The notes beneath the pieces are model-generated. The model had not been told where the DNA came from, did no database searches, and saw only the letters and a program-made list of their open reading frames with translations. From Desulfocapsa sp. (GTDB lineage Bacteria; Desulfobacterota; Desulfobulbia; Desulfobulbales; Desulfocapsaceae), in assembly GCA_030638765.1 (NCBI GenBank), contig DAOWDZ010000139.1, forward strand, positions 1-11,252: DNA of 11,252 nucleotides. Direction: 5' to 3'. Of this stretch, positions 1-6,201 are shown in pieces. The translations under genes were made by a program, and so were the position numbers. Position 1 is the first letter of the stretch. Every line of letters starts with the position of its first letter.

Positions 1-25
1 ATCAATCGGCCCTTGTAAACTAACT

Positions 26-58
26 AAAAAACGGGGTTATGTCAATTAGCAACCCTCG
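26..58 (-). terminator. Rho-independent terminator of the small exported protein gene
   Basis: Read on the minus strand, the end of the 67-aa gene forms a stem CG(A)GGGTT / AACCCCG (51-58 with 32-38, one bulged A) with a 12-nt loop that contains the stop codon. A run of six T follows directly (26-31 as A on the plus strand). Stem plus U-tract is the standard intrinsic terminator layout. The stem is short, so strength is uncertain. Confidence 0.55.
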
Positions 59-249
59 ATGGCAGCACCAGTTTTTTTAGCTTTAACTTTTACAGCATCT
101 CCAACTTTGAGGCTGCTGGCTTTTTTACAGGTCATGGTCACTTTGTCGCCTTCAACTGAATCAACGGTACATTTAACAGTTGCTGCAACAGCTACAGTGC
201 TTACAGCGAAAGTAAGAGCCAATACTACAGATACGATACCTTTTTTCAT
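46..249 (-). CDS. Small exported three-cysteine protein, function unknown
   Basis: Encodes 67 residues. The first 22-23 are a clear Sec signal peptide (MKKG, then a hydrophobic run to about residue 20, cleavage likely after the Ala-Val-Ala at 20-22), leaving a mature peptide of about 45 residues. The mature part is rich in Lys and Val, reads like a short beta-barrel strand pattern (VEGDKVTMTC, then LKVGDAVKVKAKK), and has Cys at 27, 41 and 67, the last being the C-terminal residue. The ATG is fixed by an AGGAGA Shine-Dalgarno at 255-260, about six bases upstream. The gene is monocistronic: a near-consensus promoter lies upstream and an intrinsic terminator overlaps its stop, so it is probably well expressed. 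No known enzyme motif is visible. A periplasmic metal-binding or redox-linked role is possible from the cysteines, and the thioredoxin-like gene next door is suggestive, but neither is shown. The gene call is firm; the function is unknown. Confidence 0.85.
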   Translation of the reverse strand: MKKGIVSVVLALTFAVSTVAVAATVKCTVDSVEGDKVTMTCKKASSLKVGDAVKVKAKKTGAAIEGC

Positions 250-276
250 TGTTTTCTCCTCAATGACAAATTTAAT

Positions 277-299
277 ATTCTCCGGAACAACTCCAGAAT
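277..299 (-). other. 5' UTR hairpin of the small exported protein gene
   Basis: In the leader between promoter and start codon, ATTCT...AGAAT and GGA...TCC pair to give an 8-bp stem with a 2-nt bulge and a 5-nt loop. It lies about 17 bases upstream of the Shine-Dalgarno. It could stabilise the mRNA 5' end. There is no evidence that it is a switch. Confidence 0.35.
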
Positions 300-322
300 G
301 ACACCTCTATAATTTGAAAAAT

Positions 323-351
323 AGTATAGAATTCAAGCTTGCAATTGTCAA
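323..351 (-). promoter_or_regulatory. Sigma-70 promoter for the small exported protein gene
   Basis: On the minus strand, TTGACA (346-351) and TATACT (323-328) are separated by exactly 17 bases. This gives a perfect -35 and a one-mismatch -10 at ideal spacing, and transcription would start near 316. It is the best promoter in the window and sits directly after the terminator of the upstream thioredoxin gene, so the small gene is transcribed on its own. Confidence 0.8.
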
Positions 352-361
352 CCCTATTCAC

Positions 362-383
362 AAAAAATGAATCCTAATTCATT
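362..383 (-). terminator. Hairpin terminator overlapping the tlpA-like stop codon
   Basis: On the minus strand AATGAAT-TAGG-ATTCATT is a perfect 7-bp stem with a 4-nt loop. The loop carries the TAG stop, and T residues follow (362-367 as A on the plus strand). The stem is AT-rich, so termination may be partial. It ends 11 bases before the -35 box of the next gene. Confidence 0.5.
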
Positions 384-877
384 ATCTGCTTGATATCATT
401 TTCCAAAATTATTCGCGGAACATAGCCGGGATATTTTTTCACCACAATTCCCTTGCTGTTCACAAGAAAAGAAGTTGGAATACCAACGACACCGCCAAAA
501 CTCCTTGCTGTTGCACCATCTGCCATGAACACAGGATAATTAATTGATCGTTTCTCTATTAATTTTTTAACCGTCTTCGGGCCACTTTCATCGACAGAGA
601 GACCAATCACCGAGAATCCTTTACTGCTGTATTTTGCATGCAACTTGATTAAATCAGGAACTTCCTGCATACACGGAGGACACCAGGTGGCAAAAAAAGT
701 AATAAGAAGTGCCTTCCCAGAAAAAATTTCACTGTTAACGCTCTCTCCCGTCACAGCATCCGGAAGAACAAAAGAAGGCATTTTAGACGCAGCAGCGACA
801 GGCTGGACAAGCACCAGCAACGCCAGTAACATTGCAAAAAGAACCCCTGCATACGGGGAAGGCTTGATATATTTCAT
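374..877 (-). CDS. Exported TlpA/ResA-type thiol-disulfide oxidoreductase
   Basis: Encodes 167 residues. An N-terminal hydrophobic segment (about 10-30, ending in PVAAA) is a signal peptide or membrane anchor, so the thioredoxin domain acts in the periplasm. The domain begins around residue 33 with the family-typical 'MPSFVLPD' strand. The redox motif WCPPC is at 65-69, preceded by LLITFFAT. A central insertion (about 85-110) is usual in the TlpA/ResA group. The cis-proline loop GIPTSFLV is at 132-139. WCPPC is typical of reductants in cytochrome c maturation or of periplasmic thiol repair, but no cytochrome assembly genes adjoin, so the substrate is unknown. The ATG is supported by an AGAGGA Shine-Dalgarno at 884-889. 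The gene is monocistronic by its flanking promoter and terminator. The three-cysteine protein directly downstream is a possible client, which is only a guess from position. Confidence 0.92.
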   Translation of the reverse strand: MKYIKPSPYAGVLFAMLLALLVLVQPVAAASKMPSFVLPDAVTGESVNSEIFSGKALLITFFATWCPPCMQEVPDLIKLHAKYSSKGFSVIGLSVDESGPKTVKKLIEKRSINYPVFMADGATARSFGGVVGIPTSFLVNSKGIVVKKYPGYVPRIILENDIKQIMN

Positions 878-1173
878 AAATATTCCTCTTATTAAGATCA
901 GTACTGTAGTACTTTTTTTATATTTCTTAGCAAAATATGCAATCTACACCGAAAGTCAACCTGCAGCATACATAATTACCGGGCAATTAAAATGAAATAC
1001 CCTTCCATTCCGGATTTAGCTCTCCACAACATAACAAAATAGAGTTCTTTTTCAGAAACAATGTTTTTTCTTCAGAAATGCTGTCTGGATATCCATTTTA
1101 TGGTAGAGTGCCTGAACGAGATACCAGCCTTCTCCAAGGCAATCCATTTTACCCATGAGCAAATACTCTGACC
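878..1173. other. Divergent intergenic region, tlpA-like / surA
   Basis: This 296-base gap separates divergent genes. Its left part holds the tlpA-like leader, an inverted repeat at 900-913 and a candidate minus-strand promoter. The right part must hold the surA promoter, but I find no convincing -35/-10 pair on the plus strand. The 10-mer ATCCATTTTA occurs twice, at 1091-1100 and 1142-1151. Two short overlapping plus-strand ORFs lie here: ATG 1061 to a TGA ending at 1171 (36 codons) and ATG 1078 to a TGA at 1156-1158 (26 codons). Neither has a Shine-Dalgarno and I recognise neither product. Confidence 0.4.
932..959 (-). promoter_or_regulatory. Candidate promoter of the tlpA-like gene
   Basis: On the minus strand TTGACT (954-959) and TATTTT (932-937) are spaced by 16 bases, upstream of the tlpA-like start at 877. 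The -10 is weak. A palindromic AGTAC-N4-GTACT (900-913) lies just downstream of the expected start site and could be an operator or a leader hairpin. Confidence 0.45.
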
Positions 1174-2187
1174 ATGACTACACGCACCTGTCCCACCACA
1201 TTGATCCGTAATATACTTATTATTTTTTTCATAACCTTTGCCTCCCATATCAACGCTGCTCAACTGGTTGATCGAGTGGTTGCAATTGTCAACTCTGATG
1301 TGATCACCATGTCTGAGGTTAACGAAGAAGGTGCCGGAACCTTCAAGAAGATCAGTGAGGATGTCCCCACGGAAAGGCTCAAAGCCACACTCGCCCAGGC
1401 AAGAAAACGGATACTTGAGGACCTGATCGACAAAAAACTTATATCCCATGAAGCTGAAAAACAGGGTGTAAAAGTATCTGACGCCGAAGTTGAAGCCGCG
1501 GCACAACGAATGATCTCCAGTAACAACACAACTCAGGAAGTTTTTGCTATTGAGCTGAACAAAATGGGAATGACCTATGATGGTTATCTCGCCAATCTGC
1601 GTAATCAAATTCTACAATCAAAACTTGTCAATTTCGAGATACGCTCAAGGATCATTATCACCGATGCTATGATTCTTGACTACTACGACACCAACTACAC
1701 ACAGCACGTCAGTGAAGGTGGCTACTATCTCATGCAAATGGGTTTTACCTGGAAAAACCAGGCTGATTCCTCTTCGGAATCAGCTCAACATGACAGCAAG
1801 ATAAATGCCGAAAAACGTGCTGAACGTGTTCACAAACTGGTTACAGCTGGGCAAGACTTTCGAATTCTGGCTCAGAAATTTTCAGACCTTCCATCTGCTG
1901 CCGATGGTGGAGATCTGGGAGTTTTCCAAAAGGATGACATGGTCGCCTACATGCAGGATGCTGTCCTGGAACTTCAACCCGGTTCAATAAGTGAAATTGT
2001 TGAAACTCCATCCGGATATCAATTTTTTAAACTTCTCTCCAGCCAGGATGGAAATATCGTTGTCCAGGCCTCTTTTGCGTCAGTGAAAAAAGAGATCAGA
2101 AAAAAACTCTACGATGACGAACTGGCAAGACAATTTAAAGAATGGGTTGCAAACATCAAAAAACAGGCTTATATCAAGAAATTATAG
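1174..2187 (+). CDS. surA: SurA-type periplasmic chaperone / peptidyl-prolyl isomerase
   Basis: Encodes 337 residues. A signal peptide spans about 1-29 (hydrophobic NILIIFFITFA, ending INAA), so the protein is periplasmic. Residues 30-165 form the SurA N-terminal chaperone domain, starting with the diagnostic LVDRVVAIVNSDVITMSEV and including LEDLIDKKLI at 81-90. A single parvulin (PPIC) domain covers about 183-290, with the conserved SAADGGDLGVF (241-251), an L-x-PGSIS element (267-273) and a GYQFFKLL strand (281-288). A C-terminal helix (about 300-337) completes the chaperone module. E. coli SurA is about 428 residues with two parvulin domains. This shorter one-domain form is common outside the gammaproteobacteria. 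Its role is folding and delivery of outer-membrane proteins. The ATG lacks a good Shine-Dalgarno, but it is the only start that keeps the whole signal peptide. It is the first gene of a surA-rodZ-recO block. Confidence 0.9.
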   Translation: MTTRTCPTTLIRNILIIFFITFASHINAAQLVDRVVAIVNSDVITMSEVNEEGAGTFKKISEDVPTERLKATLAQARKRILEDLIDKKLISHEAEKQGVKVSDAEVEAAAQRMISSNNTTQEVFAIELNKMGMTYDGYLANLRNQILQSKLVNFEIRSRIIITDAMILDYYDTNYTQHVSEGGYYLMQMGFTWKNQADSSSESAQHDSKINAEKRAERVHKLVTAGQDFRILAQKFSDLPSAADGGDLGVFQKDDMVAYMQDAVLELQPGSISEIVETPSGYQFFKLLSSQDGNIVVQASFASVKKEIRKKLYDDELARQFKEWVANIKKQAYIKKL

Positions 2188-2250
2188 AACGTACTATCCG
2201 CAATAAATTGCTTATAAAATTACATACCAATAGCGTTAAGGGTGAACAAA

Positions 2251-3165
2251 ATGTCTCATGAGGAAACACAGGAAGCAGAACTAACACTTGGTAACTTCCT
2301 CCGCGAACAGCGCGAACAGAAAGGACTAACGCTGGATGAAATAGGTGATGCCACAAAAATCTCAAAACCAGTTCTTAAAGCCATCGAAGAAGACAACTAC
2401 CAGAGTATGCCAGCCGATGCATTTTGCCGGGGGTTTTACACTCTTTACGCTAACTTTCTTGACCTTGACACAGCATCAATCATTCAACAATACGAAGAAA
2501 ACAGAGGGATAATCCCTGTAACATCCTACAATCCGGGTAAACCACCGGGACGCGACACCTTGAGGTTCTCCAATTACGCGGAGCCATCTTCAGTCTCTCC
2601 GATAACCAGCATGTCTATCGTAGCCCTGGTGTGTATTATTCTATTTTCAGGAGCCTGCTGGTACTTTAAATTCAGCCCCATGGATTATATTAACACCAAG
2701 CTTCTTCCCCCTCAAACAGCTATCGAAATACAGCAGACAGAACTGATGGGCGAGACAGATACTGAAACCATATACGTAAATGATGAACAAACCCTTGACA
2801 CCAGTGTGCTAAACACACAAAAAAGTTCGCTCCCTGAAGTTTCAACACCTGCACTCACTCAAGAACTAAATACCACAGCAGTAGAAGAAGTTGTGGAAAA
2901 AGAAGAACCGGAAGTAACCCTCTACCATCTTGAAATTGTTTTTGACAACAGCGGCACAATGAAAGTCACTCTTGATGACAATTTCGTTCTTGAAAAACAG
3001 TTTCAGGCTGGAAAAACATTGCGGTGGGAAGTAAAAGAAAAAATTATTCTCGATATGCCCGAGCACATCAGCGGCACCCTGCACCTTAACGGCATTGAAA
3101 TCACACTTCCGAGAGCTGAAAATGGCCGACGCTTACTCTCTCTTCCCGAGGATCTTCTCAATTAA
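2251..3165 (+). CDS. rodZ: RodZ-like membrane protein with cytoplasmic HTH domain
   Basis: Encodes 304 residues. Residues 12-82 are the RodZ-type helix-turn-helix (LGNFLREQREQKGLTLDEIG, then ISKPVLKAIEEDNY, then FCRGFYTLYANFLDLD), which in RodZ contacts MreB rather than DNA. One membrane segment at 121-139 (MSIVALVCIILFSGACWYF) follows a Pro/Ser linker. A low-complexity acidic Thr/Glu-rich stretch (about 155-222) leads to a C-terminal periplasmic domain (about 224-300), corresponding to the DUF4115 position but divergent. RodZ links the MreB cytoskeleton to cell-wall synthesis in rod-shaped cells. I chose ATG 2251 because AAGGGTGA (2238-2245) sits at the right distance. A GTG at 2242, which adds three residues, would lie inside that Shine-Dalgarno. 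The gene starts 63 bases after surA and ends 3 bases before recO, so co-transcription is likely. Confidence 0.85.
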   Translation: MSHEETQEAELTLGNFLREQREQKGLTLDEIGDATKISKPVLKAIEEDNYQSMPADAFCRGFYTLYANFLDLDTASIIQQYEENRGIIPVTSYNPGKPPGRDTLRFSNYAEPSSVSPITSMSIVALVCIILFSGACWYFKFSPMDYINTKLLPPQTAIEIQQTELMGETDTETIYVNDEQTLDTSVLNTQKSSLPEVSTPALTQELNTTAVEEVVEKEEPEVTLYHLEIVFDNSGTMKVTLDDNFVLEKQFQAGKTLRWEVKEKIILDMPEHISGTLHLNGIEITLPRAENGRRLLSLPEDLLN

Positions 3166-3168
3166 CAG

Positions 3169-3930
3169 GTGAGTGGTAGAAAGCAGATTGAATCGGATGC
3201 CATCGTACTGGATTGCCGGGACCACGGGGAATCTGACCTTATCGTAACCTTCTTCTGTCAGAATCACGGCAGACTGACTGGCATTGCCAAGGGCGCAAAA
3301 CGTAGTAAAAAGCGTTTTGTTAATAAACTGGAGATTTTCAGCTCTCTTCGTATTCTTCACACCACTCCCCAAGACAACAAACTCTCATTTATTGCTGAAG
3401 CGGATCTTCTGGACGGCTTCCTCAACCTGCGCAGCAACCTACCCTGCTACTTTGTAGCAAGTATTGTCCGGGAATTCACTCTTCTGGCCACCAAAGAAGT
3501 TGAAGGTGACGAAGAGCTTTATCCACTACTCATCTGGGTCTTCAATAGCCTGAACAACGGCCACCCCCACCTCTCAGCACTTATCGCTTTTCTCATCCGT
3601 TTCTTTTCGATCATCGGATACAGCCCCAGACTCGATGCTTGCCTTGGTTGCGGCAAAGAAATTCAGGCAGAAGAATCCTATACATTTCATATCTCAACAG
3701 GTAGCATCCGCTGCAGCCGGTGCAGGAAAAATGATCCTGCCAACCGCTTAAACCTCTCCCAGGGGACATTACGTTCTCTCATCACGGCTCTTAATCAGCC
3801 TCTAGATCGCCTTCAGCGCTTGCAGCTTTCGGGAAATAGTCAACAAGAGGCACTTTCTTTTCTTCATTCCTACGGGCATCAATTATTTCAACGGGAAATC
3901 ATTTCCTGGGATTTTCTTAACAAGATATGA
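3169..3930 (+). CDS. recO: DNA repair protein RecO
   Basis: Encodes 253 residues, the usual RecO length. The N-terminal OB-fold (about 6-80) carries the family signature DAIVLDCRDHGESDLIVTFF, followed by HGRLTGIAKGAKRSKKRF, a basic DNA-binding stretch (33-50). A helical domain follows, with a zinc-finger-like CLGCGK...CSRC set (Cys 158, 161, 182, 185) inserted as in Deinococcus-type RecO. The C-terminal helix ends SWDFLNKI. RecO works with RecR to displace SSB and load RecA at gaps, and it anneals strands. The start is GTG 3169, three bases after the rodZ stop; translation is probably coupled because no strong separate Shine-Dalgarno is seen apart from AGG overlapping the start. The gene ends facing a convergent minus-strand gene. 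Confidence 0.92.
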   Translation: MSGRKQIESDAIVLDCRDHGESDLIVTFFCQNHGRLTGIAKGAKRSKKRFVNKLEIFSSLRILHTTPQDNKLSFIAEADLLDGFLNLRSNLPCYFVASIVREFTLLATKEVEGDEELYPLLIWVFNSLNNGHPHLSALIAFLIRFFSIIGYSPRLDACLGCGKEIQAEESYTFHISTGSIRCSRCRKNDPANRLNLSQGTLRSLITALNQPLDRLQRLQLSGNSQQEALSFLHSYGHQLFQREIISWDFLNKI

Positions 3931-3965
3931 AGGAAGTAAAGATAACTAACTCATATTCTTCCTTC
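3929..3965. terminator. Inverted repeat between convergent recO and biotin-ligase-like genes
   Basis: GAAGGAAG (3929-3936, beginning inside the recO stop codon) pairs perfectly with CTTCCTTC (3958-3965), enclosing a 21-nt AT-rich loop. It sits in the 42-base gap between two convergent stop codons, where a bidirectional terminator is expected. The following T-run is short, so this is a weak call. Confidence 0.35.
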
Positions 3966-3972
3966 TTTATGA

Positions 3973-4932
3973 CTACCTTGAAAAATGCTCATTTTTCAAA
4001 GAACCCTTATGGCAGTAACGAACTTCACCACTATGTTCAAGACTGGTGGTGCCATCATCGTGCTGTAAAATAAGTCCACCGTCATTGCTAATACCTATGA
4101 CCACAGCCTCATACTGTGGATTTTCCATAACATTGTACCCAAAGAGAACACGTCTTTCCATTGTATCAGACAACTCTTTCCAGCGTTTCAGGATGGGATG
4201 CTCACCTTCATACTCATCCTCACCACCACGAGACAGCCATTGCTCCTCTTCGTACAATAATAGTCCGACATAGTAACGAAGTTTTGCGACAAAAGAGAGT
4301 GTAAACAATGTAATATCAACGGGATGTCCAAGAACCTGTGCCAGCGATATCGCTGTTTCCTGTAATTCAGGCGGAAAAGTATTGTTGTTCAGATTCAGCC
4401 CAAAACCCAACAGATGATACTGCTCTCCATGGACAGGGCTGCGAAATCCCTCAACAAGAAAACCAGCCTGTTTCTTTCCCTGTAGAAGGACATCATTTAC
4501 CCAGCGAATAGCAGCGTCATCAGCGCCTGACTCACGCAGTACTTCACAACAGGCAATACCCGGAATTAAGGGGATGAAATTTCTAAATGGAGCCAAAAAG
4601 GTATCGGCGAGAATTAAACAGCCCCACAATCCACCGGGAGGGGCATGCCATGATCTACTGAAGCGGCCTTTGGAAAGAGCAAGAGAAGAGGCAAGAATCA
4701 AACTGCCGTTGGCCACAGAAACGTCAGATTGTTCACAATCCGAAATATGCTCACGTGCCGTATCCATGGCACGATCAAGAGAGGAATAAACACGAATGGA
4801 AGAGCCGATGTAGGCTCCGTAACGAAAGATAATGTCACTATCAAGGGTACTGTTTTTCTGACGCAGAGGCAGTTCCACCGCTGCAACATACTCATCAAGG
4901 GCAGAGGGACTGAGAAGAGTTAAATTGTCCAA
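3973..4932 (-). CDS. Divergent biotin-protein-ligase-like protein (BirA/LplA fold)
   Basis: Encodes 319 residues with no N-terminal DNA-binding domain, so it would not act as a BirA-type repressor. The ligase signature is recognisable though diverged: VYSSLDRAMDTA (48-59, like the entry 'S-T-x-A' helix), LALSKGRFSRSWHAPPGG (84-101, matching BirA's GRGRRGRKW loop), RWVNDVLLQGKKQAGFLVEG (143-162, matching KWPND...K-AG with the catalytic-type Lys retained) and LLGFGLNLNNN (174-184). A C-terminal SH3-like domain (about 262-306) ends with SLEHSGEVRYC, as in BirA. Changes from consensus are Arg for the Lys of KWPND and loss of the GRGRRG glycines. It probably attaches biotin or a related acid to the protein encoded just upstream. 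The start is a TTG at 4930-4932, the first usable codon after an in-frame stop; it has no clear Shine-Dalgarno, so the true start may lie downstream. The gene is third of three minus-strand genes. Confidence 0.75.
   Translation of the reverse strand: MDNLTLLSPSALDEYVAAVELPLRQKNSTLDSDIIFRYGAYIGSSIRVYSSLDRAMDTAREHISDCEQSDVSVANGSLILASSLALSKGRFSRSWHAPPGGLWGCLILADTFLAPFRNFIPLIPGIACCEVLRESGADDAAIRWVNDVLLQGKKQAGFLVEGFRSPVHGEQYHLLGFGLNLNNNTFPPELQETAISLAQVLGHPVDITLFTLSFVAKLRYYVGLLLYEEEQWLSRGGEDEYEGEHPILKRWKELSDTMERRVLFGYNVMENPQYEAVVIGISNDGGLILQHDDGTTSLEHSGEVRYCHKGSLKNEHFSR
3978..3999. repeat. Perfect 10-bp inverted repeat at the 3' end of the ligase-like gene
   Basis: TTGAAAAATG-CT-CATTTTTCAA is a perfect palindrome with a 2-base centre, lying inside the last codons of the minus-strand ligase-like gene. 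As RNA it folds as 9 bp with a 4-nt loop. No T-tract follows on either strand, so it is not a standard terminator. It might protect the 3' end from exonucleases. Confidence 0.5.
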
Positions 4933-4992
4933 TATTTCACAGAATTTTTAACGCCCGCCATCCCTGGCAGTTGCTTTGCCCCAAGCATCAAC

Positions 4993-5649
4993 CTAATCCT
5001 TTTTATCCCAGTCAGCCTTCACCCGGGTGATGACTTTCTTGATAAGCGGTAATTTTTCACTAGGACAAACACCGATCAGAGGAGCACCTTGATCAACTGA
5101 AATTCCCGGTGTAAAATAAACGGAATGAATAACACCCTTCTCTCCGCTATAATAGACAGGAGTATCACGTTTCATCAAAGACATGATAATTATTTCATCC
5201 CCCGGTTTAACGGAGACTTCACGGGCACCTTTCTTCTCGATTCTCGACTGAATATCAAGAGCAAAAAAGTACTTGGCTCGCTCTGGTGCGGGAAAAACAT
5301 ACAGAACTTCCTTAAGGATAGATTCGATGATTTCTTTTTTCTTCAGGGGATGACGAATGGTCATCAGCTTCTCACCAGCCTCAACAAATCGCCCTTCGTG
5401 GTCGCCGTATATCGCTGAAACCACGCCATTTGTCGTTGCCGTAATCTTTTTAAGATTCCTTTCCCTGGTGATCTCAAAAAGAGCAGTTCCGGGAACATGC
5501 TTCCATTCACCACTGACAGCTTCGATATTGCTGCCCTCTTCCACAAGAAAATGTACCTCTCCAGTATGACTTGCGTGGATATCCACGTATTCAAACGGAT
5601 CAGAATGGTACTTCCCAAGAATCTCATCAAAATCTATTTCATCAGACAT
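4993..5649 (-). CDS. Two-barrel biotinyl/lipoyl-like carrier protein
   Basis: Encodes 218 soluble residues. The first half contains a biotinyl/lipoyl-type barrel (about 22-98, with KITATTNGVVSAIY at 68-81 and FVEAGEKLMTIRHP at 88-101). A linker of about 40 residues (KKKEIIESILKEVLYVFPAPERAKYFF) follows. A second barrel (about 140-196) reads VKPGDEIIIMSLMKRDTPVY, GEKGVIHSVYFTPGISVDQGAPLIGV. This is the hammerhead layout of a biotin carboxyl carrier domain, and Met159-Lys160 stand where AMKM carries the biotinylated lysine; flanking residues differ (SLMKR). The ligase-like gene follows 60 bases downstream, which supports a modified-carrier role. No carboxylase subunit is nearby, so the parent enzyme is unknown; a decarboxylase or carboxylase encoded elsewhere is possible. 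The alternative is an unmodified barrel scaffold. The ATG has no good Shine-Dalgarno and lies 21 bases after the upstream gene, so coupling is likely. Confidence 0.7.
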   Translation of the reverse strand: MSDEIDFDEILGKYHSDPFEYVDIHASHTGEVHFLVEEGSNIEAVSGEWKHVPGTALFEITRERNLKKITATTNGVVSAIYGDHEGRFVEAGEKLMTIRHPLKKKEIIESILKEVLYVFPAPERAKYFFALDIQSRIEKKGAREVSVKPGDEIIIMSLMKRDTPVYYSGEKGVIHSVYFTPGISVDQGAPLIGVCPSEKLPLIKKVITRVKADWDKKD

Positions 5650-5670
5650 TATATATCAGTAGTATTTATA

Positions 5671-6201
5671 TCAGTGATTGGTGCCATGCGCAGCAGCCTC
5701 TGCTGCATGCGGATCTGTTGTGCTTCCATGCCCGGCAGGAGCATGAGCTTTCACCTTGGGAGCCTTGGCAATTTGCATATCAACTATTTTACAATCAGAG
5801 CTGACAATGGCATTACTGATAAACATTTTATCAGTAAAAGTAAAGTTTCCCTTATCATGAGATTTTACAGTCTCGTAGACCACCCACTTATCCCGTCCTT
5901 TTTCAAGACCTGCAGCATCAAAAAGCGTGCAGTGGATAGCTATATTTTTCACATCATGGCCACCTTTGTTTTCAATAGCAAAGGAAGCATCAACCATACG
6001 ACCTTTCTCAGGCACATTCACAATCGCCTGAGCAAGAGTCACTGCATGAAGCAACTCTTCGGCAGATTCCGACACAGTTATCTCTGGCAGTAAAACTCCT
6101 GTCACACCGGTTTGTGATGCACTAATTTGCGTTACAGCAAAGGCAACAAGACAAAGAATTACAGCACTAAGACCAATGTTTCCCCAAAATTTCCCGTTCA
6201 T
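5671..6201 (-). CDS. Exported or membrane-anchored protein with FxLYD-like domain and His-rich tail
   Basis: Encodes 176 residues from ATG 6199-6201. That start is chosen because GGGGGAG lies about six bases upstream, whereas an in-frame ATG ten codons earlier has no such site. Residues 5-28 are hydrophobic (WGNIGLSAVILCLVAFAVT, ending QISA), an uncleaved anchor or a signal peptide. Residues about 63-150 form a beta-rich domain with the pattern VDASFAIENKGGHDVKNIAI, HCTLFDAAG, then KGNFTFTDK, resembling FxLYD-type immunoglobulin-like domains of secreted proteins. The C-terminal 24 residues are Ala/His/Gly-rich (HAPAGHG, DPHAAEAAAHGTNH) with six His, a possible metal-binding tail. It is the first of three minus-strand genes ending with the ligase-like gene, 21 bases ahead of the two-barrel gene. 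I do not recognise the protein and the link to its cytoplasmic neighbours is unclear. Confidence 0.75.
   Translation of the reverse strand: MNGKFWGNIGLSAVILCLVAFAVTQISASQTGVTGVLLPEITVSESAEELLHAVTLAQAIVNVPEKGRMVDASFAIENKGGHDVKNIAIHCTLFDAAGLEKGRDKWVVYETVKSHDKGNFTFTDKMFISNAIVSSDCKIVDMQIAKAPKVKAHAPAGHGSTTDPHAAEAAAHGTNH

Noticed and set aside
59..301. 80-codon plus-strand frame opposite the small exported protein
   Set aside because: It is antisense to a gene with signal peptide, Shine-Dalgarno, promoter and terminator; it has no ribosome site of its own.
1072..1608. 178-codon open frame on the minus strand opposite surA
   Set aside because: It overlaps a clear SurA coding sequence, has no Shine-Dalgarno, and its product (Cys/His/Phe-rich, no domain pattern) looks like an antisense shadow.
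2242..2250. GTG start for rodZ three codons upstream
   Set aside because: The GTG lies within the Shine-Dalgarno AAGGGTGA that correctly spaces to ATG 2251.
5497..6093. 198-codon plus-strand frame opposite the carrier and His-rich genes
   Set aside because: It spans two genes that each have better coding evidence and a shared operon direction; its product lacks recognisable motifs.
3973..6201. Reading the three-gene minus-strand block as a defence or toxin-antitoxin module
   Set aside because: The motifs point to a biotin-type ligase and carrier and an exported beta-domain protein; nothing in size or motif supports a toxin or immune effector.
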